Assembly (NCBI RefSeq): GCF_018882295.1
Contig: NZ_JACVOR010000002.1
Coordinates: forward strand, 186,001-250,000
DNA length: 64,000 nucleotides
Direction of reading: 5' to 3'
DNA from: Polynucleobacter sp. 80A-SIGWE
GTDB taxonomy: Bacteria; Pseudomonadota; Gammaproteobacteria; Burkholderiales; Burkholderiaceae
Position numbers and translations under genes: made by a program. Position 1 is the first letter of the stretch. Every line of letters begins with the position of its first letter. This document shows, piece after piece, positions 7,618 through 16,233 of this stretch. The notes under the pieces were generated by a model. The model saw nothing but the letters and a program-made list of their open reading frames with translations, did not search any database and had not been told where the DNA came from.

Positions 7618-8598
7618 GTGACAACTGCTCGAATTGTTAGTCTCTCAGAACTCGGTAACGCCGACGTAATTAAATTAATCGATAAAGAGCTGCCAGCTCC
7701 AGGAAAAGGTGAAGTGCAACTTCGTCAAACTGCAATTGGTTTTAATTTTATTGATGTGTATCAGCGCTCGGGTGTGTATCCACTCGAATTACCAACAGGC
7801 CTTGGTCACGAAGCAGTTGGCGTGGTTGAGGCGCTTGGTGAAGGTGTTACTCGATTCAAGGTAGGCGATCGTGTAATGTATATGAATGCTGGTATTGGCG
7901 CTTATGCGAGCGCACGTAATGTGGCCGTGGATAAGCTGGTGTCGGTTCCAGACAATGTGTCTGATGAAGTCGCTGCTGCAGTGTTCTTCAAAGCAATGAC
8001 TGCGCAATACTTAATTCAAAAGACCTACAAGGTTAAAGCTGGTGATGTTGTGCTTGTGCATGCTGCCGCTGGTGGTGTTGGTCAAATCTTGGCAGGCTGG
8101 GCAAAATCATTGGGTGCTTTTGTAGTGGGTACCGTTGGCTCTGAAGCGAAGTTTGCTGCGGCAAAAGAAGCGGGATGTGATGCTGTGGTTGATTACTCAA
8201 AACCCAATTGGGTTGAGGAAGTCATTAAGGCAACAGGTGGGCGCAAAGCCAACGTGGTTTACGACTCAGTTGCTAAGACCACTTTCTTGGGATCACTAGA
8301 TTGTGCTGCACCATTTGGTACGGTGGCTTTGTTTGGTGCCGCCTCTGGCCCAGCGCCAGAGATTCATCCAGAAATTCTGAATAAGAAGGGTTGCCTTTTC
8401 TTAACAAGACCTTCTGTGTTCCCACATAACGCTACTCCAGAGTTGCTTCAAGAAAATGCTCGCGCAGTATTTGATGCGATTGCACAAGGTCGTGTAAAGG
8501 TGCAGATCGGTGCTAAGTTCACGCTTGAGCAAGCAGTTGAAGCACATAAGGCGGCCGAGGGTAGAAAAGTTTCGGGTGCGATTGTCATTACGCCTTAA
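7618..8598 (+). CDS. Quinone oxidoreductase (NADPH:quinone reductase, zeta-crystallin type)
   Basis: A 326-residue medium-chain reductase without zinc ligands. The GroES-like N-terminal domain carries GFNFIDVYQRSGVYPLELP and GHEAVGVVEALGEGV, followed by the Rossmann domain with VLVHAAAGGVGQILAGWAKSLGA near 141-163 and an NADPH-binding GSEAKFAAAKEAG. This matches Qor, which reduces quinones by one electron using NADPH in the cytoplasm. The start is GTG, preceded by AAGGTGA. A strong hairpin terminator follows, so the transcript probably ends here. Confidence 0.9.
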   Translation: MTTARIVSLSELGNADVIKLIDKELPAPGKGEVQLRQTAIGFNFIDVYQRSGVYPLELPTGLGHEAVGVVEALGEGVTRFKVGDRVMYMNAGIGAYASARNVAVDKLVSVPDNVSDEVAAAVFFKAMTAQYLIQKTYKVKAGDVVLVHAAAGGVGQILAGWAKSLGAFVVGTVGSEAKFAAAKEAGCDAVVDYSKPNWVEEVIKATGGRKANVVYDSVAKTTFLGSLDCAAPFGTVALFGAASGPAPEIHPEILNKKGCLFLTRPSVFPHNATPELLQENARAVFDAIAQGRVKVQIGAKFTLEQAVEAHKAAEGRKVSGAIVITP

Positions 8599-8625
8599 CC
8601 GAACTGCGGATGTGGATTGATGGAG

Positions 8626-8653
8626 AGCCTCGCTGATGTAGCGGGGCTTTTTT
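8626..8653 (+). terminator. Rho-independent terminator after the quinone oxidoreductase gene
   Basis: The stem AGCCTCGCT pairs with AGCGGGGCT (one G-U pair) around the loop GATGT, and seven T residues follow. It is placed 27 bases after the stop codon. Confidence 0.9.
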
Positions 8654-8709
8654 GTATTTATTCTTTATCCGTTATAGTTTAAAAAACCTATAAAAATCTG
8701 GAGACCTTT

Positions 8710-9462
8710 TTGAATAGCATTTCAGCTAAAGCGCGCGATCAGCTCGCGCCTAATGGCGTTCTTTCTGCTGCTGTCTATTTAGGTAACTTCCTATTGGTTA
8801 CTGGTCAATCGCCTTCTGGTGAGCCTACCGGCATTGCACCTGATATCTGTCGAGCCATTGCAAAACGTTTAGGTGTTGAGCTTAGCCTGCTGGGCTTTAA
8901 TACACAGGCTGAGGTGGTTGAGGCTGCCGTCAGCGGAAGGTGCGGCATCTCATTGTTGGGTTCTGATCCTGCTCGCGCTCAAATGGTCACCTTTACCCCT
9001 GCTTATGTTGAGCTAGAAGCCAGTTACCTGGTTTCCGCTAACTCCCCTATAACTGAGTTATCGCAGGTAGACCAACCGGGAATTCGGATTGCATCTTTTC
9101 ATAAGAGTGCTTATGACCTTTGGCTACAGCGCAACCTCAAACATGCCAGCTTAGTTCATGCTGATAGTGTGCAAGCTAGCAATGAATTGTTTGTTAGTAA
9201 TAATTTAGATGCTTTGGCGGGTTTAAAAACTGGCCTAGTTTCAGCCTCTCGATATATTCCTGGGTCAAGGGTTTTGGATGGTCAATTTACTGGAATACAG
9301 CAGGCGATTGCCACTCAAAAATCCCACTTAGAGGCGATTAAGTTTTTGAATACTTGTGTTCAAGAATTTATTGCTTCTGGTTTGGTGGCTGATCTCATTA
9401 GGCAATATCAGGTGCAGGGTCTATCAGTTGCACCACTCTCTCACGTCTCCTCGGAAAGCTAA
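8710..9462 (+). CDS. Transporter substrate-binding domain protein lacking a signal peptide
   Basis: A 250-residue type-2 periplasmic-binding-protein fold (SBP_bac_3-like): VYLGNFLLVTGQSPSGEPTGIAPDI, AKRLGVELSLL, ISLLGSDPARAQMVTFTPAYVE, and IRIASFHKSAYDLWL. Such domains bind amino acids or related small acids. Unlike normal ABC receptors it shows no signal peptide from the TTG start chosen here (GGAG nine bases upstream), so it may act in the cytoplasm. No ABC permease or ATPase is nearby. It ends two bases before a Bug receptor gene and is probably cotranscribed with it. Confidence 0.75.
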   Translation: MNSISAKARDQLAPNGVLSAAVYLGNFLLVTGQSPSGEPTGIAPDICRAIAKRLGVELSLLGFNTQAEVVEAAVSGRCGISLLGSDPARAQMVTFTPAYVELEASYLVSANSPITELSQVDQPGIRIASFHKSAYDLWLQRNLKHASLVHADSVQASNELFVSNNLDALAGLKTGLVSASRYIPGSRVLDGQFTGIQQAIATQKSHLEAIKFLNTCVQEFIASGLVADLIRQYQVQGLSVAPLSHVSSES

Positions 9463-9463
9463 T

Positions 9464-10435
9464 ATGCAAAAGTTACTCTCAGCCCTTATTTTTGTTGGTG
9501 GTTTTTTGACCCATCAAGTCGCTATTGCTCAAGCAAGTGCTTACCCAAACCATCAAATTAAAATCATTTCCCCATTTGCTACCGGTGGCATTGCTGATGG
9601 GTTTTCAAGAATCATTGCGCAGGGATTAAGTGAGGCCTATGGACAGCCAGTAATCGTAGAAAATAAAACTGGGGGTGGGGGTAATATCGGGGCTGATTTT
9701 GTGGCCAAATCACCAGCAGATGGCTATACCTTGATCATGGGTAGTATTGGTACGCACGCGGTAAATCCCTATCTAGTAAAGAGCATGCCCTATGATCCGC
9801 TGAAAGATTTTGTGCCGGTGGCTTTTGTACTAGATGCCGAAGGTTTGTTGGCTGTTAATCCAAATGTGCCAGTAAAAAATGTTAGTGAGCTGATTGCATA
9901 TATCAAAGCTAATCCAGGAAAAGTATCTTATGGGTCTGGCGGAATTGGTACCGCTAGTCATTTGGCGGGAGAGCTTTTTGTTCTCATGACCAAGGTTGAT
10001 ATGACGCACATTCCGTATAAAGGAAATGCATTGGCAATTACTGACTTAATAGGCGGTCAAACTCAATTGATGTTCGCCACAATGCCCACAATTCTTCCCT
10101 ACGTGAAGAGCGATAAATTACGCGGTTTGGCGGTAACGGGTGCTACAAGAGATCCTTCTATGCCAGATTTACCAAGCATCAGTGAAACGCTACCTGGATT
10201 TGACGTTAAGAATTGGATTGGTTTATTTGCTCCTGTGGGTACTCCCCCTGCAATTGTGAAGAAACTTCATGTGGAGATTGGCAAAATCATGCAACAGCCC
10301 GCTGTTCAGAAAAAGCTAGAGTCAGAGGGGGCAAAGTATTACGCTATGTCGCCTGAAGCTTTTGGGGCTTTTCAGAAGAAAGAGGCCGCTCGCTGGGGCA
10401 AGATTATTAAAAGCGCCGGCATCAAGCCTGAATAG
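9464..10435 (+). CDS. Tripartite tricarboxylate transporter (Bug family) substrate-binding protein
   Basis: A 323-residue periplasmic receptor with signal peptide (MQKLLSALIFVGGFLTHQVAIAQA). Typical Bug signatures are IKIISPFATGGIADGFSRI, VIVENKTGGGGNIGADFVAKSPADGY, and SYGSGGIGTASHLAGELF. Bug proteins bind carboxylates such as tricarboxylates, dicarboxylates, or aromatic acids. I start at 9464, where the signal peptide begins, not at the longer in-frame ATG at 9356 that lies inside the upstream gene. TctA and TctB membrane genes are absent from the window, so it is an orphan receptor. Confidence 0.9.
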   Translation: MQKLLSALIFVGGFLTHQVAIAQASAYPNHQIKIISPFATGGIADGFSRIIAQGLSEAYGQPVIVENKTGGGGNIGADFVAKSPADGYTLIMGSIGTHAVNPYLVKSMPYDPLKDFVPVAFVLDAEGLLAVNPNVPVKNVSELIAYIKANPGKVSYGSGGIGTASHLAGELFVLMTKVDMTHIPYKGNALAITDLIGGQTQLMFATMPTILPYVKSDKLRGLAVTGATRDPSMPDLPSISETLPGFDVKNWIGLFAPVGTPPAIVKKLHVEIGKIMQQPAVQKKLESEGAKYYAMSPEAFGAFQKKEAARWGKIIKSAGIKPE

Positions 10436-10447
10436 CGCCGTGGTCTA

Positions 10448-10471
10448 AGTGAGGGGCATTTACCCCTCACT
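10448..10471. terminator. Perfect inverted repeat after the Bug receptor gene
   Basis: The arms AGTGAGGGG and CCCCTCACT pair perfectly around a six-base loop, 12 bases after the stop codon. No T run follows on either strand, so this may be a weak or Rho-assisted terminator, or an mRNA 3'-end stabiliser rather than a classic terminator. Confidence 0.55.
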
Positions 10472-10493
10472 CCGCTTATAATTGGCTAAGCGC

Positions 10494-10522
10494 TTGAATT
10501 CAAAGAAATTTATTCTTTAAAT
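10494..10522 (+). promoter_or_regulatory. Candidate sigma-70 promoter for the ccm operon
   Basis: TTGAAT and TTAAAT stand 17 bases apart (four of six matches each to consensus) about 80 bases before ccmA. This is the only reasonable candidate in the 165-base gap. Read by eye and not tested. Confidence 0.3.
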
Positions 10523-10600
10523 GCTGTTTTAGGCCGTTTGACAGCCCTAAGTGGGTCTTGGACAATGCCTGAGGTGGTTTGATTCAAGCCATTTCTCCCG

Positions 10601-11248
10601 ATGACAGCCACTAATTCCTCCTTTCCATCATCAGCAGTCGCGACCCTTGAGGCTCGCGCGATTACCTGTATGCGAGGTGAGCGAGAACTCTTTTCAGGGC
10701 TGAGCCTGCAGGTATTGCCTGGCCAGTGCCTCCATATTCGCGGCGAGAACGGCGTTGGAAAAACGAGTCTATTACGCTTACTCACTGGTCTAGCTTCCCC
10801 AGAGGCTGGAGAGGTTCTTTGGAATGGTCGCTCCATCAAAAAAGATGTATCGGAATATCACAGTCAGCTTTTGTTTTTGGGACATCGCGATGCCTTGAAA
10901 GAAGATCTCAGCGCCCTGGAAAATTTACGCATGTATGCGGCAATCGATGGCATTGCACTTTCGGAGCAAGATGCTTTTAATTCTTTGTGGCGATTTGGTT
11001 TAAAAGGGCGCGAAGATTTACCTGTCAATTGTTTATCAGCGGGTCAAAAAAAACGTGTGTTGATGGCGCGTATGTTGACTCGTGGTGCGCAAGTATGGAT
11101 TTTGGATGAACCTTTTAATGCTTTAGATACTCATGCAGTAGTGGAGTTGCAAGGCTTAATAGCGGAACATCTTGAGAATGGTGGGCTTGCGGTACTGACA
11201 AGTCATCAGCCCTTAGCCATTCCTGGTCTGCGAGTGCTGGATCTATGA
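10601..11248 (+). CDS. ccmA: Cytochrome c biogenesis ATP-binding protein CcmA
   Basis: An ABC ATPase of 215 residues that powers the CcmABCD complex, releasing haem-loaded CcmE on the periplasmic side. The Walker A motif GENGVGKTS is at 48-56, the signature LSAGQKKR at 145-152 and Walker B VWILDEPFNALD at 165-176. The short length (about 205-215) and the following ccmB identify it. It is the first gene of a nine-gene operon, and its TGA overlaps the ccmB ATG by four bases. Confidence 0.97.
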   Translation: MTATNSSFPSSAVATLEARAITCMRGERELFSGLSLQVLPGQCLHIRGENGVGKTSLLRLLTGLASPEAGEVLWNGRSIKKDVSEYHSQLLFLGHRDALKEDLSALENLRMYAAIDGIALSEQDAFNSLWRFGLKGREDLPVNCLSAGQKKRVLMARMLTRGAQVWILDEPFNALDTHAVVELQGLIAEHLENGGLAVLTSHQPLAIPGLRVLDL

Positions 11249-11910
11249 ACGCCTTTATTGCCATTGTCCATCGCGATCTATTGTTGGTAATGCGTCGCAA
11301 GAGCGAGGTGTTGACTGCATTATTTTTCTTCGTGATTGTGACCAGTCTCTTTCCGTTGGGCATTGGCGCTGATACCGCTTTACTGAGAAAGATTGCGCCT
11401 GGCGTTATTTGGGTTGCCGCCTTACTTTCTACATTACTGGGATTGCAGCGAATGTTTGCGGCTGATTATGCAGATGGCACCTTGGAGCAATTAGTTCTAT
11501 CCCCAAATTCATTCACGGCATTAGTGCTTGGCAAGGTAGTTGCTCATTGGCTGGTCTGCGGACTGCCTTTAGTCTTGCTGGCGCCGGTGATTGGTATTCA
11601 GTTTGATTTGGATGCTCAGTCTTTAAAGGTATTGATGGCAGCCTTATTGCTGGGAACGCCCGTTTTATCCCTGCTGGGTTCGATCGGTGCAGCCTTAACT
11701 CTAGGGGTTAGGGGTGGCAGTGTATTAATGAGTCTTCTGATCTTGCCCCTCTATATACCTGTATTGATTTTTGGTGCTGGTGCCGTTTATGCCAGCAGCG
11801 TAGGGCTTGATATCACAGGACATTTTTCGCTGTTGGGCGCTTTATTCATTTTGGCATTAGCATTTGTGCCTTGGGTTAGTGCTAATGCAGTCAAGATTGC
11901 TATCGAATGA
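11245..11910 (+). CDS. ccmB: Haem exporter membrane protein CcmB
   Basis: A six-helix inner-membrane protein of 221 residues, the permease partner of CcmA. VHRDLLLVMRRKSEVLTALFFF at the start, LPLGIG-type glycine motifs, RMFAADYADGTLEQL and LPLYIPVLIFGAGAV near 167-181 are family features. It acts with CcmC and CcmD in forming and releasing holo-CcmE. It overlaps ccmA and ccmC by four bases each, so the three are translationally coupled. Confidence 0.96.
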   Translation: MNAFIAIVHRDLLLVMRRKSEVLTALFFFVIVTSLFPLGIGADTALLRKIAPGVIWVAALLSTLLGLQRMFAADYADGTLEQLVLSPNSFTALVLGKVVAHWLVCGLPLVLLAPVIGIQFDLDAQSLKVLMAALLLGTPVLSLLGSIGAALTLGVRGGSVLMSLLILPLYIPVLIFGAGAVYASSVGLDITGHFSLLGALFILALAFVPWVSANAVKIAIE

Positions 11911-12677
11911 GTAATGTAAATAATTTATCCTCTAGTCGCGTGATGAACTGGTTCAAGTTCTCGAGCCCGAGCACTTTTTATCCGCTGGCTGGAAAAATGA
12001 TTCCTTGGTTCTGGGCGCTCACTGTTATTTTTGGAGTTGCCGGATTGTGGGTGAGTTTCTTCGTGGCGCCGGTAGATGCAGTACAGGGACAGGGTTACCG
12101 CATTATCTTTATCCATGTTCCTGCTTCTTGGATGTCCATGTTTATTTATTTAGTCATGGCTGCTTGGGCGGGCTTGGGCTTGGTATTTAATACCCGTCTA
12201 TCCGCCATGATGGCGCAGGCCTTAGCTCCAATTGGAGCTTGGATGGCATTTCTATCTTTATGGACTGGCGCCTTTTGGGGCAAGCCGATGTGGGGTGCCT
12301 GGTGGGTATGGGATGCGCGCTTAACTTCCGAATTAATTCTGCTCTTTTTGTATCTTGGATTTATCGCTTTGCAAGCTTCTATAGATAACGCTCGTCGTGC
12401 AGATAAAGCAGGCGCCATCTTGGCTTTGGTTGGCGTGGTGAACGTGCCTATTATTTATTTTTCAGTGAAATGGTGGAATACCTTGCATCAAGGTGCTTCA
12501 GTTTCATTAACGAAGGCCCCGGCCATGGCCCAGACCATGCTTTGGGGAATGCTCTTGATGGCTTTATGCTTCTGGATGTACTCAATCGCAGTAGGGTTAA
12601 TGCGTGTACGCGCCATCATTTTGGAGCGCGAGGCCCATACTGACTGGGTCAAGCAATTAAACGAGGTAAAGCCTTAA
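11907..12677 (+). CDS. ccmC: Haem lyase/transfer protein CcmC
   Basis: A 256-residue membrane protein of the haem-handling superfamily. The tryptophan-rich WWD motif reads WGAWWVWDARLTSELILLFLY near 128-148, and conserved histidines flank it (IFIHVPASW and WWNTLHQGASV). CcmC binds haem with the WWD loop and attaches it to CcmE in the periplasm. The N-terminus is about 15 residues longer than in many homologues. It is overlapped by ccmB at the start and shares one base with ccmD. Confidence 0.97.
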   Translation: MSNVNNLSSSRVMNWFKFSSPSTFYPLAGKMIPWFWALTVIFGVAGLWVSFFVAPVDAVQGQGYRIIFIHVPASWMSMFIYLVMAAWAGLGLVFNTRLSAMMAQALAPIGAWMAFLSLWTGAFWGKPMWGAWWVWDARLTSELILLFLYLGFIALQASIDNARRADKAGAILALVGVVNVPIIYFSVKWWNTLHQGASVSLTKAPAMAQTMLWGMLLMALCFWMYSIAVGLMRVRAIILEREAHTDWVKQLNEVKP

Positions 12678-12865
12678 TGTGGAATAGTCCAGCTGAATTC
12701 TTTGCAATGGGTGGTTACGCACTATATGTGTGGTGCAGCTTTGGTGTTTGCGCTTTAGTGCTCTTCTTAGAGCCTTTAGCTGTCCGCGCACGCCATAAAG
12801 CGATCGTTCGTAGACTTCAACGCGAAGTGATGGCGGAGCAGTTTGATCAAAAGGGTGGCAAGTGA
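12677..12865 (+). CDS. ccmD: Haem exporter small subunit CcmD
   Basis: A single-helix membrane protein of 62 residues ([22 protein letters not shown], followed by basic residues [11 protein letters not shown]). CcmD bridges CcmC and CcmE and is needed to release haem-loaded CcmE from the complex. The fixed place between ccmC and ccmE and four-base overlap with ccmE support the call, since sequence conservation of this family is low. Confidence 0.95.
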   Translation: MWNSPAEFFAMGGYALYVWCSFGVCALVLFLEPLAVRARHKAIVRRLQREVMAEQFDQKGGK

Positions 12866-13293
12866 AACCAAGACATAAACGGGCAGCCATTATTGTTGGC
12901 GCACTCATTGCTATTGGTATTGCAGCAGTACTTATTTTGAATGCTCTTAATAGCAATATCGCTTTGTATGTCACACCAAGTGAAGTGGCTGCTGGTAAAT
13001 CACCTGCTGGCCAAGTTTTCCGAATTGGTGGCATGGTTAAGGATGGGTCAGTTAAACGAGATGGTTTAACGGTGCACTTTGTCATTACCGATATGGTGAA
13101 GGATATTCCGGTGGCGTACACCGGCATCCTTCCGGATTTATTTAAAGAGGGTAAGGGCGCGGTGATTCAGGGTCGACTTAATCCAGATGGACAATTTGTT
13201 GCTAGCGAAGTATTGGCTAAGCATGATGAGAACTATATGCCTCCAGAGGCTAAGCATGCTTTAGAGCAAGCTCAAAAAAACGGAAATAAATAA
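12862..13293 (+). CDS. ccmE: Haem chaperone CcmE
   Basis: A 143-residue periplasmic haem chaperone anchored by one N-terminal helix (residues 8-28). The beta-barrel domain includes [14 protein letters not shown] and [20 protein letters not shown]. His121 in [12 protein letters not shown] is the histidine that forms the covalent haem bond, with Tyr125 as axial ligand, matching His130 and Tyr134 of E. coli. It takes haem from CcmC and hands it to CcmF/CcmH. It overlaps ccmD by four bases and ccmF by one. Confidence 0.97.
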   Translation: MKPRHKRAAIIVGALIAIGIAAVLILNALNSNIALYVTPSEVAAGKSPAGQVFRIGGMVKDGSVKRDGLTVHFVITDMVKDIPVAYTGILPDLFKEGKGAVIQGRLNPDGQFVASEVLAKHDENYMPPEAKHALEQAQKNGNK

Positions 13294-15212
13294 TGATTCC
13301 TGAGTTTGGGCATTACGCATTAATCCTTGCTTTATGTGTCGCCATTATTCAGGGCATTCTTCCATTGGTTGGCGCACATCAAGGTCGTCGTGAATGGATT
13401 CTGTTGGCAAGACCGGCTGCGCAAACTGTTTTCCTTTTGCTCGCCATAGCATTTGTGATTTTGGCCTGGAGTTTCTACTCGAATGATTTCTCCGTTCTTT
13501 ATGTAGCAGAACATTCAAACTCGCAAATGCCCGTTATCTATCGCTTAGGTGCGGTATGGGGTGGTCACGAAGGCTCCTTATTGCTATGGATCTTCTTGCT
13601 ATCTACTTGGACATTTTTGGTTGCTCAACTTTCTAAATCGCTCGATGAATTTATGGTCGCTCGCGTGATTGGTGTTTTGGGTTTAGTGACCACAGGGCTA
13701 CTCTTATTTGTGCTCACTACGTCCAATCCTTTTGAAAGACTCTTACCAGCCGCGCAAGATGGCCGCTCATTAAATCCGCTTCTGCAAGATCCAGGTTTGG
13801 TGTTTCATCCGCCAATGCTCTACATGGGCTATGTTGGTTTTTCAGTAGCATTCGCTTTTGCTATCGCCTCTTTACTGTCTGGTCGCCTCGACGCTGCTTG
13901 GGCGCGCTGGTCACGTCCTTGGACAACGGCTGCCTGGGTATTTCTAACGCTCGGTATCGCACTAGGTTCGTGGTGGGCTTATTACGAATTGGGTTGGGGT
14001 GGCTGGTGGTTCTGGGATCCCGTTGAAAATGCTTCATTCATTCCATGGCTCGTAGGCACTGCATTACTTCATTCATTGGCGGTTACCGAGAAGCGTGGTG
14101 GATTCAAGAGTTGGACAGTGTTGTTAGCCATTACCGCTTTCTCGCTGTCACTTCTAGGAACGTTCTTAGTACGCTCTGGAGTGCTCACTTCAGTTCATGC
14201 TTTTGCGACCGATCCAAGACGTGGCATCTTTATTTTGATTTTCTTGGTGCTGGTAGTCGGCTCTTCTTTAACGCTCTACGCTTGGCGCGCTCCTAAAAGT
14301 ACGCTTGGCGGTAAGTTCAGCTTCACTTCGCGTGAAACCTTTATTTTGCTCGGCAATGTTTTCTTGGTGGTCTCTGCAGCATCCGTACTCTTGGGAACTC
14401 TCTACCCATTGTTGATTGATGCTTTGCATCTAGGAAAAATCTCAGTAGGGCCTCCATATTTCAACAGCGTATTCGTGCCCATCATGGTTCCTTTACTGGT
14501 GCTGATGGGAATAGGGCCCTGGACTAGTTGGAAAAACTCTAATCTATTGGATGTGATCAAGCGCTTATGGATTGCAGCATTAGTAGCAGTAATTGCCGCA
14601 GCTTTGATTCCATTTGTCATGGGTGAATTTACCTGGCTTAGCAGTCTTGGATTCTTATTGGCTTTCTGGGTGATTACTTCAGGCATTCTGCAAATTATTC
14701 GCCAGGCAAAAGCGGGTAAGCCAACGCGTTCATTTATTGGAATGCAGGTAGCGCACCTAGGTATAGCTGTGTTCGTGATAGGCGTCACCATGGTTGGCGC
14801 CTATCAAGAAGAAAAAGATGTACGCATGCTGGCAGGTGAAAGCGTGAGTGTTGGTGGTTACGACATTCAGCTGAAAAGTGTCAGCGCTGTTCCTGGCCCC
14901 AATTACAAAGCAATGCAAGGTACTTTCTTGTTAAGCCGTAATGGGAAGCTAGAAGCCACAATGTATCCAGAAAAGCGCAGCTACTTCTCTTCAACCATGC
15001 CAATGACTGAGGCAGCAATTGATGCAGGCCTCACCAGAGACATCTATGTTTCATTGGGCGAAGAGTTGGAAGATAAGGCATGGGCAGTGCGTGTCTATTA
15101 CAAGCCTTTTGTGGATTGGATTTGGGGTGGCTGTTTGTTGATGGCATTGGGTGGCGTATTGGCAATGTCGGATAAGCGCTATCGCATGAAGTTGAAGAAA
15201 GTCGCAGCATGA
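13293..15212 (+). CDS. ccmF: Cytochrome c haem lyase subunit CcmF
   Basis: A large polytopic membrane protein of 639 residues, of normal family length. The WWD motif (WGGWWFWDPVENASFIPW, about 235-252) and the conserved VWGGHEGSLLLW near 88-99 mark the haem-handling domain. With CcmH and CcmI it transfers haem from CcmE to CxxCH cysteines of apocytochromes. The apocytochrome targets in this window would be CcoO, CcoP and cytochrome c'. It overlaps ccmG by four bases. Confidence 0.97.
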   Translation: MIPEFGHYALILALCVAIIQGILPLVGAHQGRREWILLARPAAQTVFLLLAIAFVILAWSFYSNDFSVLYVAEHSNSQMPVIYRLGAVWGGHEGSLLLWIFLLSTWTFLVAQLSKSLDEFMVARVIGVLGLVTTGLLLFVLTTSNPFERLLPAAQDGRSLNPLLQDPGLVFHPPMLYMGYVGFSVAFAFAIASLLSGRLDAAWARWSRPWTTAAWVFLTLGIALGSWWAYYELGWGGWWFWDPVENASFIPWLVGTALLHSLAVTEKRGGFKSWTVLLAITAFSLSLLGTFLVRSGVLTSVHAFATDPRRGIFILIFLVLVVGSSLTLYAWRAPKSTLGGKFSFTSRETFILLGNVFLVVSAASVLLGTLYPLLIDALHLGKISVGPPYFNSVFVPIMVPLLVLMGIGPWTSWKNSNLLDVIKRLWIAALVAVIAAALIPFVMGEFTWLSSLGFLLAFWVITSGILQIIRQAKAGKPTRSFIGMQVAHLGIAVFVIGVTMVGAYQEEKDVRMLAGESVSVGGYDIQLKSVSAVPGPNYKAMQGTFLLSRNGKLEATMYPEKRSYFSSTMPMTEAAIDAGLTRDIYVSLGEELEDKAWAVRVYYKPFVDWIWGGCLLMALGGVLAMSDKRYRMKLKKVAA

Positions 15213-15733
15213 AGGCTAAGTTTTTAATTCCTCTTCTCTTGTTTGTGATTTTGGTTGGATTTTTAGCGGTAGGCTTAAATCGTGATCCCCATGAAGTCCC
15301 TTCGCCACTGATTGGTAAACAAGCCCCTGCTTTTGAATTACCTCAATTGGCAGATCCTCAAAAAACCTTTTCGCCTGAAAGCATGAAAGGTAAGCCTTGG
15401 ATTTTGAATGTATGGGCCTCTTGGTGCGTTGCTTGCCGTGAAGAGCATCCCGTTTTAGTAGAGTTGGGCAAGTTACAGGTCGCACCGATTATTGGCTTGG
15501 ATTACAAAGATAAGCGGGATGATGCTATGGCTATGCTTACTCGCCAAGGTAACCCTTACGTTTTGTCTGCATTTGATGCTAATGGTCGAGTGGGTATTGA
15601 TTACGGCGTATATGGCGTTCCAGAGACCTATGTGATTGATAAGGCTGGTGTGATCCGGTTCAAACATATTGGACCAATCACGATGGATCTATTGAATAAG
15701 AAGATTATTCCGCTGCTGGGTGAGCTCAAGTGA
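15209..15733 (+). CDS. ccmG: Thiol:disulfide interchange protein CcmG/DsbE
   Basis: A membrane-anchored thioredoxin of 174 residues: one N-terminal helix (residues 5-22), then FELPQL, the redox site WASWCVACREEHP with Cys73 and Cys76, and the cis-proline loop YGVPETYVID near 132-141. It keeps apocytochrome cysteines reduced before haem attachment. The dipeptide between the cysteines is Val-Ala, where Pro-Thr or Pro-Ser types are common in better studied homologues. The next start, GTG, lies within its last codons. Confidence 0.96.
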   Translation: MKAKFLIPLLLFVILVGFLAVGLNRDPHEVPSPLIGKQAPAFELPQLADPQKTFSPESMKGKPWILNVWASWCVACREEHPVLVELGKLQVAPIIGLDYKDKRDDAMAMLTRQGNPYVLSAFDANGRVGIDYGVYGVPETYVIDKAGVIRFKHIGPITMDLLNKKIIPLLGELK

Positions 15734-16233
15734 TTTTGAAAAAGTTTCTCCCTCTCATTCTGTCAGCGATTGTGCTTGCTTGCGCAATGAATATTGCCTC
15801 GGCTAAAGATGCAGCTCCTCTTGCGGATGATCCAGTCACCGAACAGCGTCTCATTACCATCTCTGAAGAGATGCGTTGCCTAGTTTGTCAGAATGAATCC
15901 CTTGCAGGCTCACGCTCTGATTTGGCGAATGATTTACGCAGAGAAATTCGTGTCCTGATTGTTGAGGGAAAAACCGACGAGCAAATTCGGAATTTTATGG
16001 TTGAACGTTATGGTGATTTCGTTCTATACCGTCCGCCTGTCAAGCCGATTACTTGGCTCCTATGGATAGGCCCTTTTGTTATTTTGCTTGCCGGAATTAT
16101 TGGTTTAATGGTTTATCTACGCCGTAGAAATCAAAGTATGCCAAGTGCTACGCTATCCGCTGAGGATAATCGTCGTATTGATGCGCTACTTCAGGATGCA
16201 AAATCCAGCTCAACAGAAAATGCACATGACTAG
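15730..16233 (+). CDS. ccmH: Cytochrome c maturation protein CcmH (thiol-oxidoreductase domain)
   Basis: A 167-residue periplasmic protein with signal peptide (cleavage near residue 25), the LRCXXC-like motif EEMRCLVCQNESLAGS (Cys50 and Cys53), and a C-terminal membrane helix (WLLWIGPFVILLAGIIGLMVYL). It is the short CcmH/CycL form, with the TPR part encoded separately by the next gene. The GTG start overlaps the ccmG stop by four bases. It reduces apocytochrome thiols together with CcmG. Confidence 0.96.
   Translation: MILKKFLPLILSAIVLACAMNIASAKDAAPLADDPVTEQRLITISEEMRCLVCQNESLAGSRSDLANDLRREIRVLIVEGKTDEQIRNFMVERYGDFVLYRPPVKPITWLLWIGPFVILLAGIIGLMVYLRRRNQSMPSATLSAEDNRRIDALLQDAKSSSTENAHD

Noticed and set aside
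12657..13127. A 156-codon frame on the minus strand across ccmC, ccmD and ccmE
   Set aside because: It is antisense to well-conserved ccm genes, has no recognisable domain and no binding site.
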